Origin: JBOFIQ01 sp051654905
Lineage (GTDB): Bacteria > Actinomycetota > Actinomycetes > Propionibacteriales > Propionibacteriaceae
Assembly (NCBI GenBank): GCA_051654905.1
Contig: JBOFYY010000144.1
Coordinates: forward strand, 62,001 to 126,000
DNA: 64,000 bases
Direction: 5' to 3'
A program made the position numbers and the translations under genes. Under the pieces are notes generated by a model. It was given only the letters and a program-made list of their open reading frames with translations. It did no database searches and was not told where the DNA came from. Positions 16,880 through 27,167 of the stretch are shown here, one piece after another; position 1 is the first letter of the stretch, and the number at the start of each line of letters is the position of its first letter.

Positions 16880-17796
16880 TGACTGTCGATGACAGCATCT
16901 CTGCGATGCTTCCTGATGATGCCCCGCCTGTCGTATCCAACGGCAAGGCGGGGCGTAATCTGCCTGTAGCAATTGCGGTTGGTCTAGGGCTAGTAGCGTC
17001 TGCTGCGGTAACTCTTGCTTGGTGGAACTGGGGATTTGTTATCTTGACAGCTATCGCTTTGTGCCTAGCGGCTGTAGAGGTTCACTCAGCTTTACTACGT
17101 AAAGGTGCTGAATCTGCCATCGTGCCTATTTTGGTAGGTACGGTTTTGATCGTTACCGGGTCTTACTATGCTGGGCATCGTCTTCATCTAGAGCATGGTC
17201 AGCTAATCCATATGCCTTCAAATACGTTGTTGCTAGCTGGTCTAGGCGTGACGGTGGTAGGAGCATTAGTTTGGCGAATGAAGAAGGGGCCTAACGGCTT
17301 CGTAAAAGATGCTTCGGCAAGTATGTTCATCATTGGATATGTCTCATTATTGGGATCTTTTATTGCTTTGATGCTGGCTGGTTCTCATGGCGCTGCGCGA
17401 GTTATTACTTTCTTATTGTGTGTTCCAGCCAGTGATACTGGCGGCTATATCGCAGGTGTTCTTTTTGGTAAGCATCAGATGACACCAGTTATTAGCCCGA
17501 AAAAAACTTGGGAAGGTTTAGCCGGGTCATTTATTTTGGCCAGCATCATGGGCATGATCATGACTAAAGTGGCTCTCCATTCGCCGATCTGGGTCGGAAT
17601 TATCTTTGGCATTGTCTGTGCCGCAGCTGGTACTTGCGGTGATTTGATCGAAAGTCTTGTGAAACGAGATGTGGGTATCAAAGACATGAGTTCGTTTTTG
17701 CCCGGACATGGTGGTGTAATGGATCGCTTAGATTCATTATTAGTTGCTGCTCCGGCTGCTTGGCTGGTGTTATATCTACTTGTTCCCGGAGGCTAA
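16879..17796 (+). CDS. cdsA: Phosphatidate cytidylyltransferase
   Basis: Integral membrane enzyme making CDP-diacylglycerol from phosphatidate and CTP. 305 residues, about eight hydrophobic segments after a polar N-terminal tail of about 25 residues. The signature is split over ISPKKTWEGL and KRDVGIKDMSSFLPGHGG with D in MDRLDS. One-base overlap with frr; rlmN follows 5 bases after the stop. Confidence 0.95.
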   Translation: MTVDDSISAMLPDDAPPVVSNGKAGRNLPVAIAVGLGLVASAAVTLAWWNWGFVILTAIALCLAAVEVHSALLRKGAESAIVPILVGTVLIVTGSYYAGHRLHLEHGQLIHMPSNTLLLAGLGVTVVGALVWRMKKGPNGFVKDASASMFIIGYVSLLGSFIALMLAGSHGAARVITFLLCVPASDTGGYIAGVLFGKHQMTPVISPKKTWEGLAGSFILASIMGMIMTKVALHSPIWVGIIFGIVCAAAGTCGDLIESLVKRDVGIKDMSSFLPGHGGVMDRLDSLLVAAPAAWLVLYLLVPGG

Positions 17797-17801
17797 AATA
17801 T

Positions 17802-18941
17802 ATGACCGACCAGCTAAGCCCCAGCACCTTGCCTCGGCTTACGCTGCGGCCAGCATCTCGTCGAGAAAAGCCGCCGCGCCATTGGCTAGATCTGACTGCC
17901 GACGATCGGATAGCTGCGCTCAAAGAATTAGGTCAGCCGGCTTTTAGAGCTAAGCAAATTAATACTCACTTATGTGAACATTTTTCTACCGATCCCAGTA
18001 CTTGGACGGATCTACCAGCAACACTACGCGATACTGTCGCAGAATCATTATTGCCGCAGCTGCTTACCGATACTGATTCACTACGTTGCGATGGCGATAC
18101 TACGGTAAAAACCTTGTGGCGGTTATGCGATGGCTCGTTAGTGGAGTCGGTGCTAATGCGTTACCCGTCTAGAGCTACGTTATGTGTATCGTCGCAAGCT
18201 GGTTGCGCGATGGCATGTCCGTTTTGTGCCACGGGTCAGGGAGGGCTGCAACGTAACTTGTCTACGGCTGAAATTTTGATGCAAGTAGTAGACGGATTTA
18301 GACGACTGCAGTCAGGTGAGATTCCGGGGGAGCCAATCCGGGTAAGTAACGTTGTATTTATGGGGATGGGTGAGCCCATGGCTAATTACAACAAGCTGAT
18401 GGCTGCTATCCGAACGATGATTGCTCCAGCTCCTAGCGGATTAGGGATGAGCGCTCGTGGTATCACCGTTTCGACGGTAGGACTAGTTCCTCGTATGAAA
18501 CAACTAGCTGAAGAAGGTTTGCCAGTTACTTTAGCGTTATCGCTACATGCGCCTACTGATGAGCTACGTAATGAGTTAGTTCCGATTAACACTCACTATT
18601 CGGTTGCCGAAACTATCGCTGCAGCGTATAACTATTTTGAAGTGACCGGGCGGCGAGTTTCCATCGAATATGCGATGATGCGCGATATTAACGATTCGGC
18701 AGAGATGGCAGATGAACTAGCTAGGGTTTTAGCCAAACATGGCCGACATTGGGTGCATGTGAATCTTATTCCACTTAATCCCACTCCCGGATCACGCTGG
18801 ACGGCATCTCGCCCGCAAGATGAGAAAGAGTTTGTCCGTAGGCTTGAAGCCCGTGGCATAGCTACAACAGTCCGCGAAACTCGTGGTCGAGAGATTGACG
18901 GGGCCTGTGGGCAGCTTGCGGCTAAAAATACTAAAGATTAG
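17802..18941 (+). CDS. rlmN: Dual-specificity RNA methyltransferase RlmN
   Basis: Radical-SAM enzyme that methylates C2 of A2503 in 23S rRNA and A37 in some tRNAs. 379 residues from ATG 17802 behind GGAGG; an in-frame ATG at 17760 lies inside cdsA without support. CxxxCxxC cluster is CAMACPFC, followed by TGQGGLQRNL; the second catalytic Cys is in REIDGACGQL. The end overlaps the convergent LOG-family gene by 4 bases. Confidence 0.96.
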   Translation: MTDQLSPSTLPRLTLRPASRREKPPRHWLDLTADDRIAALKELGQPAFRAKQINTHLCEHFSTDPSTWTDLPATLRDTVAESLLPQLLTDTDSLRCDGDTTVKTLWRLCDGSLVESVLMRYPSRATLCVSSQAGCAMACPFCATGQGGLQRNLSTAEILMQVVDGFRRLQSGEIPGEPIRVSNVVFMGMGEPMANYNKLMAAIRTMIAPAPSGLGMSARGITVSTVGLVPRMKQLAEEGLPVTLALSLHAPTDELRNELVPINTHYSVAETIAAAYNYFEVTGRRVSIEYAMMRDINDSAEMADELARVLAKHGRHWVHVNLIPLNPTPGSRWTASRPQDEKEFVRRLEARGIATTVRETRGREIDGACGQLAAKNTKD

Positions 18942-20020
18942 GTTGTGAGTGCGAACCAAGCGTCATCGATCGTATCGACTAATTGTAGTTTGCTTGCCAT
19001 GAGACGGTCTTGTCCTAAAGTGGTGAGTAAATCCCATACGGGCAGCGTCGAAGTCCATTGATTTCGACCTACCAAAATTAACGGAGCGATTGATTCTAAA
19101 TCGTGGGCGTAATAGTTTCCAGTTACGGCTTGGAAGAGTTCTTGAACAGTGCCTGCTGCGCCCGGTAAGTAGATAAGACCCCCGCGGCAGATGCTTAGGA
19201 GAGTATCTTCGCGCAATGCGTTAGAAAAATATTTAGCGATACTGCTGGCAAAAGCATTTGGCGGTTCATGTCCATAAAACCAGGTTGGGATTCCTAACGA
19301 ATCAGCGCCAGCTCCGAAAGTATCTTTTATTTTAAAAGCTGCGGCAGCCCATTGATCGATACTGGGGCGAAATGAGGGGGCTTGCGCTAGCATGGCGCAG
19401 GCTTGGTCGCGTTGGGTAGAGCTGTGTTTGCTGAGCATAGCGCCAAGGTTGGTAGCTTCCATTGCTCCGGGGCCACCGCCTGATACAACATAGTAACCAG
19501 ATGAAGTTAGTTTTGCTCCGAGCTCTACAGCTTCTCGGTAACTACTAGTGCCGCGTTCTAAAGCATGTCCGCCCATAACTCCTACGATGCGGTGTGGGTC
19601 GTGCTGAGAAAGATGGTCACTAAGGGCGTCACTGATGGCATGATCATGCAAGCTAGTAATGAGAGTGTGTTCTAGCGCGGCAGGGGTTGCAGTGCTCCAT
19701 GCGTAGGAACGACCATCTAGTGAGCTTGCATAAGATCGGTCATCAGAAAGCAGGAGCTCTTGGGGAGTGTATAGCGCGGCTCGGTAAGGATTTATTGGGG
19801 TCTGAGGAAGGTCGGGGAAAATAAGCCCGTGGCGCGCCCGTAGCCAAGTTTCTTGTTCCAGAGTCAGATCACAACCTAGAAAAATACTGTGACTGGGGTT
19901 GATAGCGGTCAGATCCCGGTCTCGTAAATCAAGAGATTGAATGATGACTCCGATCAAATCTTGGTGGGAGGAAAGGTACTGATCCCACTGTTGGAGAGAC
20001 TCAATCTCAATGCGTGTCAT
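18938..20020 (-). CDS. LOG family (lysine decarboxylase-like) protein
   Basis: 360 residues. The C-terminal 220 or so form a Rossmann-like LOG domain with VVSGGGPGAMEAT and PGAAGTVQE, the latter being a variant of the PGGxGTxxE nucleotide-binding motif. Such proteins cleave nucleoside monophosphates (LOG/PpnN type). The N-terminal part of about 130 residues is extra relative to short LOG proteins; its role is unknown. No SD; TAAGAT ends 6 nt before ATG, so a leaderless mRNA is likely. Convergent with rlmN. Confidence 0.82.
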   Translation of the reverse strand: MTRIEIESLQQWDQYLSSHQDLIGVIIQSLDLRDRDLTAINPSHSIFLGCDLTLEQETWLRARHGLIFPDLPQTPINPYRAALYTPQELLLSDDRSYASSLDGRSYAWSTATPAALEHTLITSLHDHAISDALSDHLSQHDPHRIVGVMGGHALERGTSSYREAVELGAKLTSSGYYVVSGGGPGAMEATNLGAMLSKHSSTQRDQACAMLAQAPSFRPSIDQWAAAAFKIKDTFGAGADSLGIPTWFYGHEPPNAFASSIAKYFSNALREDTLLSICRGGLIYLPGAAGTVQELFQAVTGNYYAHDLESIAPLILVGRNQWTSTLPVWDLLTTLGQDRLMASKLQLVDTIDDAWFALTT

Positions 20021-20098
20021 AAAACTATCTTAGAGCGCAGGCGATCCCAGATTCTGACTTTCTTTCGTATCAGGAACCGACCATGACAAGATGGAGTT

Positions 20099-21271
20099 AT
20101 GCGTCGAGTGGCTCTTTTAGGTTCTACCGGTTCTATTGGAACTCAAACATGTGATGTGGTGCGGTCGCGTCCAGCAGAGTTTGAGATAGTCGCTTTGGCA
20201 GCTGGGGGAACTCAAAGTCAGGCGCTAGCCAAACAGGTAGCAGAGTTTCAGCCTGCGATGGTTGCTATTGCTGATGAGAAATATGCCGATCAGGTTCGTA
20301 GCGCTATTACAGCACTTACCGATTATCGACCGCAGTTTAGTGTCGGCGATGAGGCAATTCTTGCTTGTGCACAGGTCTCATGTGATGTAGTGATGAATGC
20401 TATTACTGGTGCTGCCGGGCTGCATGCCACATTAGCGACGTTAGCTGCTGGAACAACATTGGCATTAGCAAATAAAGAGTCGCTGGTGATTGGCGGAAAG
20501 CTAGTGACGCAGGCAGCAGCACCTGGTCAAATAGTGGCTGTTGATTCGGAACATTCAGCTTTCGCACAAGCTTTGCGCTCTGGTCGGTCCGATGAAGTGG
20601 AACGGCTTATTCTTACTGCTTCAGGTGGGCCGTTCCGAGGTAAAACTCGTCAGGAATTATCGCAAGTTACGCCAGCACAAGCTATGGCGCATCCAACTTG
20701 GGATATGGGGCGGGTTATCACAATTAACTCGGCAACATTAGTAAATAAAGGCCTAGAACTTATTGAAGCGGCATTACTTTATGACGTTTCTTACGATCAA
20801 ATTCAGGTGGTAGTACATCCGCAATCGATTGTTCATTCGGCGGTAGAGTTCATCGATGGTTCTACGATCGCTCAAGTATCACCGCCTGACATGAGATTAC
20901 CGATTGCGCTGGGAATAGACTGGCCGCGTCGAATCAGGGGAGCAGCCCCAACAATGAACTGGGCTAATAGTCATACTTGGACATTTGAACCTCTTGATGA
21001 TGAGACTTTCCCGGCAGTTGAGCTAGCTCGTCGAGTTGGTAAAAAGGGCGGTACAGCACCAGCTGTATATAACGCTGCTAACGAAGCATGTGTGGATGCT
21101 TTCTGTGTAGGTCAGCTGAGTTTCCTTGGGATAACTGACACGATTTCTTCAGTAGTGGCAGAACATGAGCAGCAAGGATGGGTTGATGCAGCAGATATCA
21201 GCCTAGATATTGTGATGGCTGCTGATGCTTGGGCGCGTCAACGCGTCACAACTATGCTGGCGAGTCACTAA
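20099..21271 (+). CDS. dxr: 1-deoxy-D-xylulose 5-phosphate reductoisomerase
   Basis: NADPH enzyme of the MEP isoprenoid pathway converting DXP to MEP (target class of fosmidomycin). 390 residues with LLGSTGSIGTQT, NKESLVIGG, the metal-binding VDSEHSAF and the C-terminal domain NAANEA. ATG 20099 has only GGAG close upstream. ispG follows, so two steps of the pathway are neighbours. Confidence 0.96.
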   Translation: MRRVALLGSTGSIGTQTCDVVRSRPAEFEIVALAAGGTQSQALAKQVAEFQPAMVAIADEKYADQVRSAITALTDYRPQFSVGDEAILACAQVSCDVVMNAITGAAGLHATLATLAAGTTLALANKESLVIGGKLVTQAAAPGQIVAVDSEHSAFAQALRSGRSDEVERLILTASGGPFRGKTRQELSQVTPAQAMAHPTWDMGRVITINSATLVNKGLELIEAALLYDVSYDQIQVVVHPQSIVHSAVEFIDGSTIAQVSPPDMRLPIALGIDWPRRIRGAAPTMNWANSHTWTFEPLDDETFPAVELARRVGKKGGTAPAVYNAANEACVDAFCVGQLSFLGITDTISSVVAEHEQQGWVDAADISLDIVMAADAWARQRVTTMLASH

Positions 21272-21379
21272 ACTAGGTATAGTTTGGTTGTCGGCATTGA
21301 GATAAAACGCAGTGGCTAGACAAGATCTTCCTTAGCAGTATGTAGGGAATCATTTGTTGTGGAAAACCGGAAAGAAGTT

Positions 21380-22528
21380 ATGAGTATCAACCTCGGTACC
21401 CCTGCCCTCCCGCCGCCTGTTTTAGCGCCGCGTCGTAAGACCCGCCAGATTAAGGTAGGCAAGGTTTTAGTAGGTGGTAATGCTCCTATTTCGGTGCAGT
21501 CAATGACCACGACTAAGACCACAGATATCAATGCCACCTTGCAGCAGATTGCTCAACTCACTGCTACTGGTTGCGATATCGTGCGAGTAGCTTGTCCTAG
21601 CCAAGATGATGCCGAAGCGCTTCCAATCATTGCTAAAAAATCACCGATTCCAGTGATTGCTGATATTCACTTTCAGCCTAAATATGTTTTTGCTGCTATC
21701 GATGCTGGATGCGCTGCAGTCCGAGTAAATCCAGGAAATATCAAGGCTTTTGATGACAAAATAGCTGATATTGCTAAAGCGGCAACTGATTCTGGTGTCT
21801 CAATTCGTATTGGGGTAAACGCTGGCTCTCTCGACAAGCGACTATTAGCAAAATACGGTCATGCTACTCCAGAAGCATTGGTGGAGTCAGCAGTCTGGGA
21901 AGCGTCGCTTTTTGAGGAAGTCGGGTTCCACGACTTCAAGATTTCAGTCAAACATAACGATCCTGTGGTTATGGTGCGAGCCTATGAGCTGCTATCGCAG
22001 CGGGGCGATTGGCCGCTGCATCTGGGCGTTACTGAGGCTGGTCCAGCATTCCAAGGAACTATTAAATCAGCAACAGCTTTTGGGGCATTGTTATCGAAAG
22101 GAATTGGCGACACGATCCGAGTATCGCTTTCTGCTGATCCAGTTGAAGAGATCAAGGTTGGTTGCAAGATCCTTGAATCACTGAATCTAAGGCCACGTAA
22201 ATTAGAGATTGTTTCTTGTCCATCTTGCGGGCGTGCTCAAGTTAATGTGTATAAATTGGCTGAAGATGTGACCGCAGGTCTGGAAGGAATGAAAGTTCCA
22301 CTTCGAGTCGCGGTAATGGGTTGTGTCGTTAATGGTCCAGGCGAAGCCCGCGAAGCTGACCTAGGAGTGGCTTCGGGTAATGGTAAAGGCCAAATCTTCG
22401 TTAAAGGTGAAGTGGTTAAGACCGTGCCAGAAGCTGAGATTGTGGCGACATTGATTGAAGAAGCTAACCGAATAGCTGCTGATATGGAAGCTACGGGTGA
22501 GACTCCAACGGTGACCACTCTCTCATGA
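21380..22528 (+). CDS. ispG: 4-hydroxy-3-methylbut-2-enyl diphosphate synthase
   Basis: [4Fe-4S] enzyme of the MEP pathway. Cluster cysteines are in SCPSCGR and MGCVVNGPGEA; the TIM-barrel part begins near SVQSMTTTKT. ATG 21380 is chosen because GGAAAGAAG lies just before it; GTG 21359 would add 7 residues. 382 residues, near the family norm. It depends on Fe-S supply, e.g. from the Suf system at the start of the window. Overlaps the next gene by ATGA. Confidence 0.95.
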   Translation: MSINLGTPALPPPVLAPRRKTRQIKVGKVLVGGNAPISVQSMTTTKTTDINATLQQIAQLTATGCDIVRVACPSQDDAEALPIIAKKSPIPVIADIHFQPKYVFAAIDAGCAAVRVNPGNIKAFDDKIADIAKAATDSGVSIRIGVNAGSLDKRLLAKYGHATPEALVESAVWEASLFEEVGFHDFKISVKHNDPVVMVRAYELLSQRGDWPLHLGVTEAGPAFQGTIKSATAFGALLSKGIGDTIRVSLSADPVEEIKVGCKILESLNLRPRKLEIVSCPSCGRAQVNVYKLAEDVTAGLEGMKVPLRVAVMGCVVNGPGEAREADLGVASGNGKGQIFVKGEVVKTVPEAEIVATLIEEANRIAADMEATGETPTVTTLS

Positions 22529-23355
22529 GACACATTCGCATCTGCACAGCCGCAGATTTGCCGGCGGCATTGCAGGTGTGTGCGCAAGACCCTATCGGTA
22601 GTGTTTTCGTTACGTCACGACTCACCTCTTATGGAATTGAGAAAGTGATACTGGGTTGTCCTGTATGGGGTGCTTTCGACGAGCAAGGCAGCCTTATATC
22701 GTTACTTCATCTAGGAGCTAATTTAGTTCCAGTTAATGCCGATATGTCTTCGCTAGCAGCTTTTGCTGCCAAGCTAGAAGATAATCGTGTCTCTTGTTCC
22801 ATCATGGGTCCGGCCACACAAGTCATTGCGTTGTATGAGATGCTTCGGCTACGTAAATCTTGGGCTAGGCCGCGTCAAGAGAGACTATGTCAACCATTGT
22901 TAGTATGCGATGCGCCACCGTTAGTATCGCCAGATCCCTTAGTCGGTCGCATTAGCGTTGAACATGCTCAAAGCTATATCGAGGCAAGTGTGCGTATGTA
23001 CACCGAAGAGGTTGGGATTAGCCCACTATCGCCAGATGGTAGTTATGAACGTCATGTTCGTCAGACATTGCGGGAGGGGCGAGGATTTGGGGTGATAGTT
23101 GACGGACGAGTTGTCTTTAAAGCAGATATTGGTGCCAGCTTTGGACAGGTTGCGCAGATCCAAGGAGTCTGGCTAGACCCGACGTTAAGAGGTCGGGGGC
23201 TAGCGACGTCTGCAATGGCAGCAGTAGTGGCTCAGATACAGCAGGAATACGGCATCGCTAGTTTGTACGTCAATGATTTCAATAAGCCAGCTTTAGCGAC
23301 GTATCGAGCAGTAGGGTTCCGTCAGGTAGGGGAGTTCGCCACTATTCTTTACTGA
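22525..23355 (+). CDS. GNAT acetyltransferase with N-terminal DUF4081-type domain
   Basis: 276 residues; C-terminal GNAT fold with the acetyl-CoA loop RGRGLATSAM and the YRAVGF motif, N-terminal half a second degenerate GNAT-like domain. Homologues follow ispG in many actinobacteria (Rv2867c type), so linkage is conserved though substrate is unknown. ATG overlaps the ispG stop. An 8-bp AT-rich palindrome (23348-23368) spans this stop and that of the convergent CDF gene. Confidence 0.85.
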   Translation: MRHIRICTAADLPAALQVCAQDPIGSVFVTSRLTSYGIEKVILGCPVWGAFDEQGSLISLLHLGANLVPVNADMSSLAAFAAKLEDNRVSCSIMGPATQVIALYEMLRLRKSWARPRQERLCQPLLVCDAPPLVSPDPLVGRISVEHAQSYIEASVRMYTEEVGISPLSPDGSYERHVRQTLREGRGFGVIVDGRVVFKADIGASFGQVAQIQGVWLDPTLRGRGLATSAMAAVVAQIQQEYGIASLYVNDFNKPALATYRAVGFRQVGEFATILY

Positions 23356-23356
23356 T

Positions 23357-24355
23357 CTAGTCAGTAAAAGAGGGCGGGAGATGTCCTTCTTCGTGAACTG
23401 GAATAGATGTGATGGGAACGTCAGCGTAGGATCGTTCATCTTCGATGGGTTCGAGGTGAAACATGATTTCTAATTCCTCGAAACGAGCAAAAACTTCATC
23501 TTCAATAACTTCGCATAAATCATGTGCTTTTTGTACGCTCCAGTCGCCGGGAACTAGTAGGTGAGCTTGCGCGAAACGCTCTCTGCCAGCGATTCGAGTA
23601 CGTAATCCATGGAAATTTATTTGTCCAGGTATGACGTGTGCAGCTAGACATTCAGCTAAAGCTTCATTGTCTTCTTTGCTCATCGAGGCATCCATGAGTC
23701 CAGCGAAAGACTCCTGCATGAGCTGCCAGCCTGCCCAAATAATATTGACGCCTACTGCTAAACCAATTATCGGATCTAGCCACCACCAATCAAGATGGGC
23801 GAGCCTAGCTAAGAACATGAGACCAACTCCCAGCACCACCCCAGCCGAAGTCCAAACATCGGTGAGTAGATGGTGGGCGTCTGCTTTGAGAGTCATTGAG
23901 CGATGAAGGGCAGCAGCACGGAAAAGTATCCACGATACGGTGCCATTTAGAACGCTAGCGATCACTGAAATGATGAGACCAAGACCGATATTGGTCAGTG
24001 GTTCAGGATGCAAAATCCGTTGTACAGCGGTCCACATAATTACAACAGCAGCAATGAAAATCATTATTCCTTCAGCTGCAGCTGAGAAATATTCGGCTTT
24101 AGTATGACCAAAATTATGAGAGCGATCACCAGGACGTGCCGCTATTTTTAAGGCGATGAAAGCAATAATCGCAGCAGCTAGATTTACAAATGATTCACAA
24201 GCATCAGAGAGTAATCCCACAGAGCTAGATACGTAGTAAGCGCCTAGTTTCAAAGAAATAGTGGCTATTGCTGCCACGATTGACAGCAAAGCGTATCGCG
24301 ATAAATCAGCGGGGGGAGTTTTCTGCCGAATCGCGGTGGGATTGAACTCACTCAT
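23357..24355 (-). CDS. Cation diffusion facilitator family transporter
   Basis: Inner-membrane divalent cation/proton antiporter (Zn, Mn, Fe or Co efflux). 332 residues from ATG 24355; a GTG at 24403 would add 16. Six hydrophobic segments, metal-site motifs LLSDACES, SHNFGHTKAEYFS and HHLLTD, and a C-terminal cytosolic domain. Metal cannot be assigned safely. Convergent with the GNAT gene, 1 base apart. No clear SD. Confidence 0.9.
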   Translation of the reverse strand: MSEFNPTAIRQKTPPADLSRYALLSIVAAIATISLKLGAYYVSSSVGLLSDACESFVNLAAAIIAFIALKIAARPGDRSHNFGHTKAEYFSAAAEGIMIFIAAVVIMWTAVQRILHPEPLTNIGLGLIISVIASVLNGTVSWILFRAAALHRSMTLKADAHHLLTDVWTSAGVVLGVGLMFLARLAHLDWWWLDPIIGLAVGVNIIWAGWQLMQESFAGLMDASMSKEDNEALAECLAAHVIPGQINFHGLRTRIAGRERFAQAHLLVPGDWSVQKAHDLCEVIEDEVFARFEELEIMFHLEPIEDERSYADVPITSIPVHEEGHLPPSFTD

Positions 24356-24516
24356 ATAAGTAATCTTCGCATTGGCAGACAGTAGGTACAAGGTAGTTAC
24401 CACAAGTAACTTCTATCTGCGGGTAAGAACCCGATAGTGTGGGACCTGCTAAACGCAGACGAGTCGGACCGACACGGGGTCGGACCGCCGACAGTTACGT
24501 CGCGGAAGGGAAACCC

Positions 24517-26274
24517 ATGATTACTCGCATGTCCACGCTTTTTGTTCGTACTTTGCGTGACGATCCAGCTGATGCAGAACTTCCTAGCCACAAGTGGTTA
24601 GTTCGAGCAGGCTATATTCGTCGAGTTGCTCCTGGCTGTTACTCATGGCTGCCGTTAGGAATGCGGGTATTAGCCAAGGTTGAGGCCATCGTTCGTGAAG
24701 AAATGAATGCGATGGGAGCGCAAGAAGTTCGGTTCCCAGCACTTTTGCCACGCGATCCTTATGAAGCTACAAACCGTTGGGAAGAATACGGCCCCAATCT
24801 CTTTAGGCTTAAGGACCGTCGGGGCACCGATATGCTCTTGGGGCCAACCCATGAGGAAATGTTCACGCTCATGGTGAAGGATCTTTATTCTTCCTACAAG
24901 GATCTACCGCTTTCGCTGTATCAGATTCAAACTAAATATCGCGACGAAGCACGTCCGCGAGCAGGTTTGCTGCGAGGTCGGGAATTCGTTATGAAAGATT
25001 CTTACTCTTTCGATATCGATGAGGCTGGATTAGAAGAGAGCTACCAGAAACATCGTCAAGCCTATATTCGCGTCTTTGATCGATTGGGTTTGGAATATGT
25101 CATCGTTAAGGCTACTTCTGGGGCGATGGGTGGCTCGGCTTCGGAAGAGTTCTTGGGAGTATTAACCAATGGTGAGGATACGTTCGTACGTTCTCCGGGC
25201 GGCTATGCGGCCAACGTTGAGGCGGTAACAGTTCTTGCCCCTGATCCTGTCGATGCAACTAATACGCCAGCTTTCCGAGAGGAAGCCACTCCGCAGGCAG
25301 GTTCTATCGACGATCTGGTTGCTTTTGCACAAGCTAATTTCCCACGAGGAGACCGGGATTGGGCGGCATCAGATACTTTGAAGAACGTCATCTTCATGGT
25401 GACTCATCCAGATGGTTCCCAAGAGGCTCTTGCAATTGGTTTGCCAGGAGACCGTGAGGTAGACGAGAAACGTTTGGAAGCAGCGCTATCTCCAGCTGAA
25501 GCCCGCCCATTTACCGATGCTGATTTTGAGAATTTCCCGACCTTAGTAAAGGGATTTATTGGACCGCGATCGCTAGGTGAGAAGTCAGCTTCGCAGGTGA
25601 AGTATCTGGTTGATCCTCGGGTTGTTTCCGGTACTGCATGGATAACAGGTGCCGATAAAGCAGATATGCATGTGGTTGATCTAGTGATGGGACGCGATTT
25701 CACTCCCGACGGCACAATCGACGTCGCTAATGTGCGAGAAGGCGACCTAGCTCCAGATGGTTCAGGTCCGCTGCAATTAGCTCGAGGCGTAGAGCTAGGA
25801 CATATTTTCCAGCTAGGGCGGAAATATGCTCAAGCTCTGGGACTGAAAGTTCTTGATCCTAACGGAAAATTGACGACGGTCACGATGGGTTCTTACGGTA
25901 TCGGCGTATCACGCGCGGTGGCTGCTGTTGCTGAAATGACTTGCGATGATAAAGGTCTAGCTTGGCCGCGGGCAGTAGCTCCGTTCGACGTCATGATTGT
26001 TCCTACCGGCAAGGATCAAGCAATCTTTGATAAGGCAGAAGAGATCGCTGCTACTTTGGCCGAATCGGGAGTAGAAGTACTAGTCGATGATCGTAAGGCT
26101 TCGCCGGGAGTGAAATTTGCAGACTCAGAGATCCTAGGTGTTCCTACCGTTGTGGTGGTGGGTCGAGGTTTAGCTGATGGCATGGTAGAGCTTCGAGATC
26201 GTGCTAGCGGCAGCAAAGCAGAGGTTGCTGTTGCTGAGATCTGTGCTCAGTTGCTATCGGTAGTTAAGGCCTAG
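24517..26274 (+). CDS. proS: Prolyl-tRNA synthetase
   Basis: Class II synthetase of the bacterial type, 585 residues from ATG 24517, with GGAAGGG 7 nt upstream; the longer frame from 24439 covers a GC-rich leader. Motif 1/2 region RVAPGCYSWLPLG and RDEARPRAGLLRGREF, the YbaK-like editing insert (about residues 220-390), motif 3 TMGSYGIGVSR, and C-terminal anticodon domain. The leader carries two GTCGGACCG repeats that can fold (24479-24492). Confidence 0.96.
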   Translation: MITRMSTLFVRTLRDDPADAELPSHKWLVRAGYIRRVAPGCYSWLPLGMRVLAKVEAIVREEMNAMGAQEVRFPALLPRDPYEATNRWEEYGPNLFRLKDRRGTDMLLGPTHEEMFTLMVKDLYSSYKDLPLSLYQIQTKYRDEARPRAGLLRGREFVMKDSYSFDIDEAGLEESYQKHRQAYIRVFDRLGLEYVIVKATSGAMGGSASEEFLGVLTNGEDTFVRSPGGYAANVEAVTVLAPDPVDATNTPAFREEATPQAGSIDDLVAFAQANFPRGDRDWAASDTLKNVIFMVTHPDGSQEALAIGLPGDREVDEKRLEAALSPAEARPFTDADFENFPTLVKGFIGPRSLGEKSASQVKYLVDPRVVSGTAWITGADKADMHVVDLVMGRDFTPDGTIDVANVREGDLAPDGSGPLQLARGVELGHIFQLGRKYAQALGLKVLDPNGKLTTVTMGSYGIGVSRAVAAVAEMTCDDKGLAWPRAVAPFDVMIVPTGKDQAIFDKAEEIAATLAESGVEVLVDDRKASPGVKFADSEILGVPTVVVVGRGLADGMVELRDRASGSKAEVAVAEICAQLLSVVKA

Positions 26275-26277
26275 CTG

Positions 26278-27063
26278 ATGCCAGTCGACGTCGGAGTTCT
26301 TGCCTGTCTAATAGGTGCAGCATTTACTGCCGGATGGGTGGACGCCGTCGTCGGTGGCGGGGGTTTGATACAGCTTCCCTCGTTGCTACTGGGATTACCG
26401 GCAACGACATCAGTTGCTACGGTTTCGGGAACCAATAAAGTATCGAGTATTTTTGGCACTGCGACAGCAGCAGCTACCTACGCTAAAAGAGTTAAGTTTC
26501 ATCGACCTAGCGTGATTGCTTTGGTGCTATCGGCGGCTGCCAGTTCGGCGTTGGGTGCTTACTTAATCCGGTTCCTATCGCGGGAGTCTTTTACCCCAAT
26601 TGTATTGGTGGTGCTACTAGCAGTGGGCGGATATACGCTACGTCGTCCAGCGATGGGATTAGAAAGTAAACCTGCGCTCACTGGTCATATGCAGTGGGTT
26701 GCGACAGCAATTATCGGTGCAGTTGTTGGTCTCTACGATGGTCTTATCGGTCCAGGGACTGGCACGTTTTTTATCATTTCTTTTGTAGCAGTGAGTGGCT
26801 TTGCTTTTGTTGAAGCTAGTGCTTATGCCAAACTCGCTAATGCTGCTACCAATCTTGCAGCTATTGGAGTATTAGCCTCAGCAAATCATGTGCTTTGGGT
26901 AATAGCGCTACCTATGGCGGCTGCGAATCTGACTGGTGGTTGGATAGGTGCCCGCCTTGCGTTGCGATATGGGAATGGTTTTGTACGTAAGGTATTTCTT
27001 GTCGTGATTGGTGCCTTAGTAATCAAACTAGGAGCCGATACAGTTGCCTTGATTCTGCCTTAG
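26278..27063 (+). CDS. TauE/SafE family membrane transporter
   Basis: Sulfite/organosulfonate-exporter-like membrane protein, 261 residues with about eight transmembrane segments. Family features: N-terminal GGGGLIQLP and the repeat-half motif GLIGPGTGTFF. Starts 3 bases after the proS stop, so co-transcribed. Substrate unknown. Confidence 0.88.
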   Translation: MPVDVGVLACLIGAAFTAGWVDAVVGGGGLIQLPSLLLGLPATTSVATVSGTNKVSSIFGTATAAATYAKRVKFHRPSVIALVLSAAASSALGAYLIRFLSRESFTPIVLVVLLAVGGYTLRRPAMGLESKPALTGHMQWVATAIIGAVVGLYDGLIGPGTGTFFIISFVAVSGFAFVEASAYAKLANAATNLAAIGVLASANHVLWVIALPMAAANLTGGWIGARLALRYGNGFVRKVFLVVIGALVIKLGADTVALILP

Positions 27064-27167
27064 AAATTGGTGACAGAATCTAAATGCATTACTAAGATGA
27101 TGCAATAACAAGCTAGTCTTATTTATTCACCCTAAAACTGAACCCGACAACAGGAGATGAGGCGTCT

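Noticed and set aside
24462..24492. T-box or other riboswitch before proS
   Set aside because: Only two GTCGGACCG repeats with short stems; no T-box sequence and the leader is too short.
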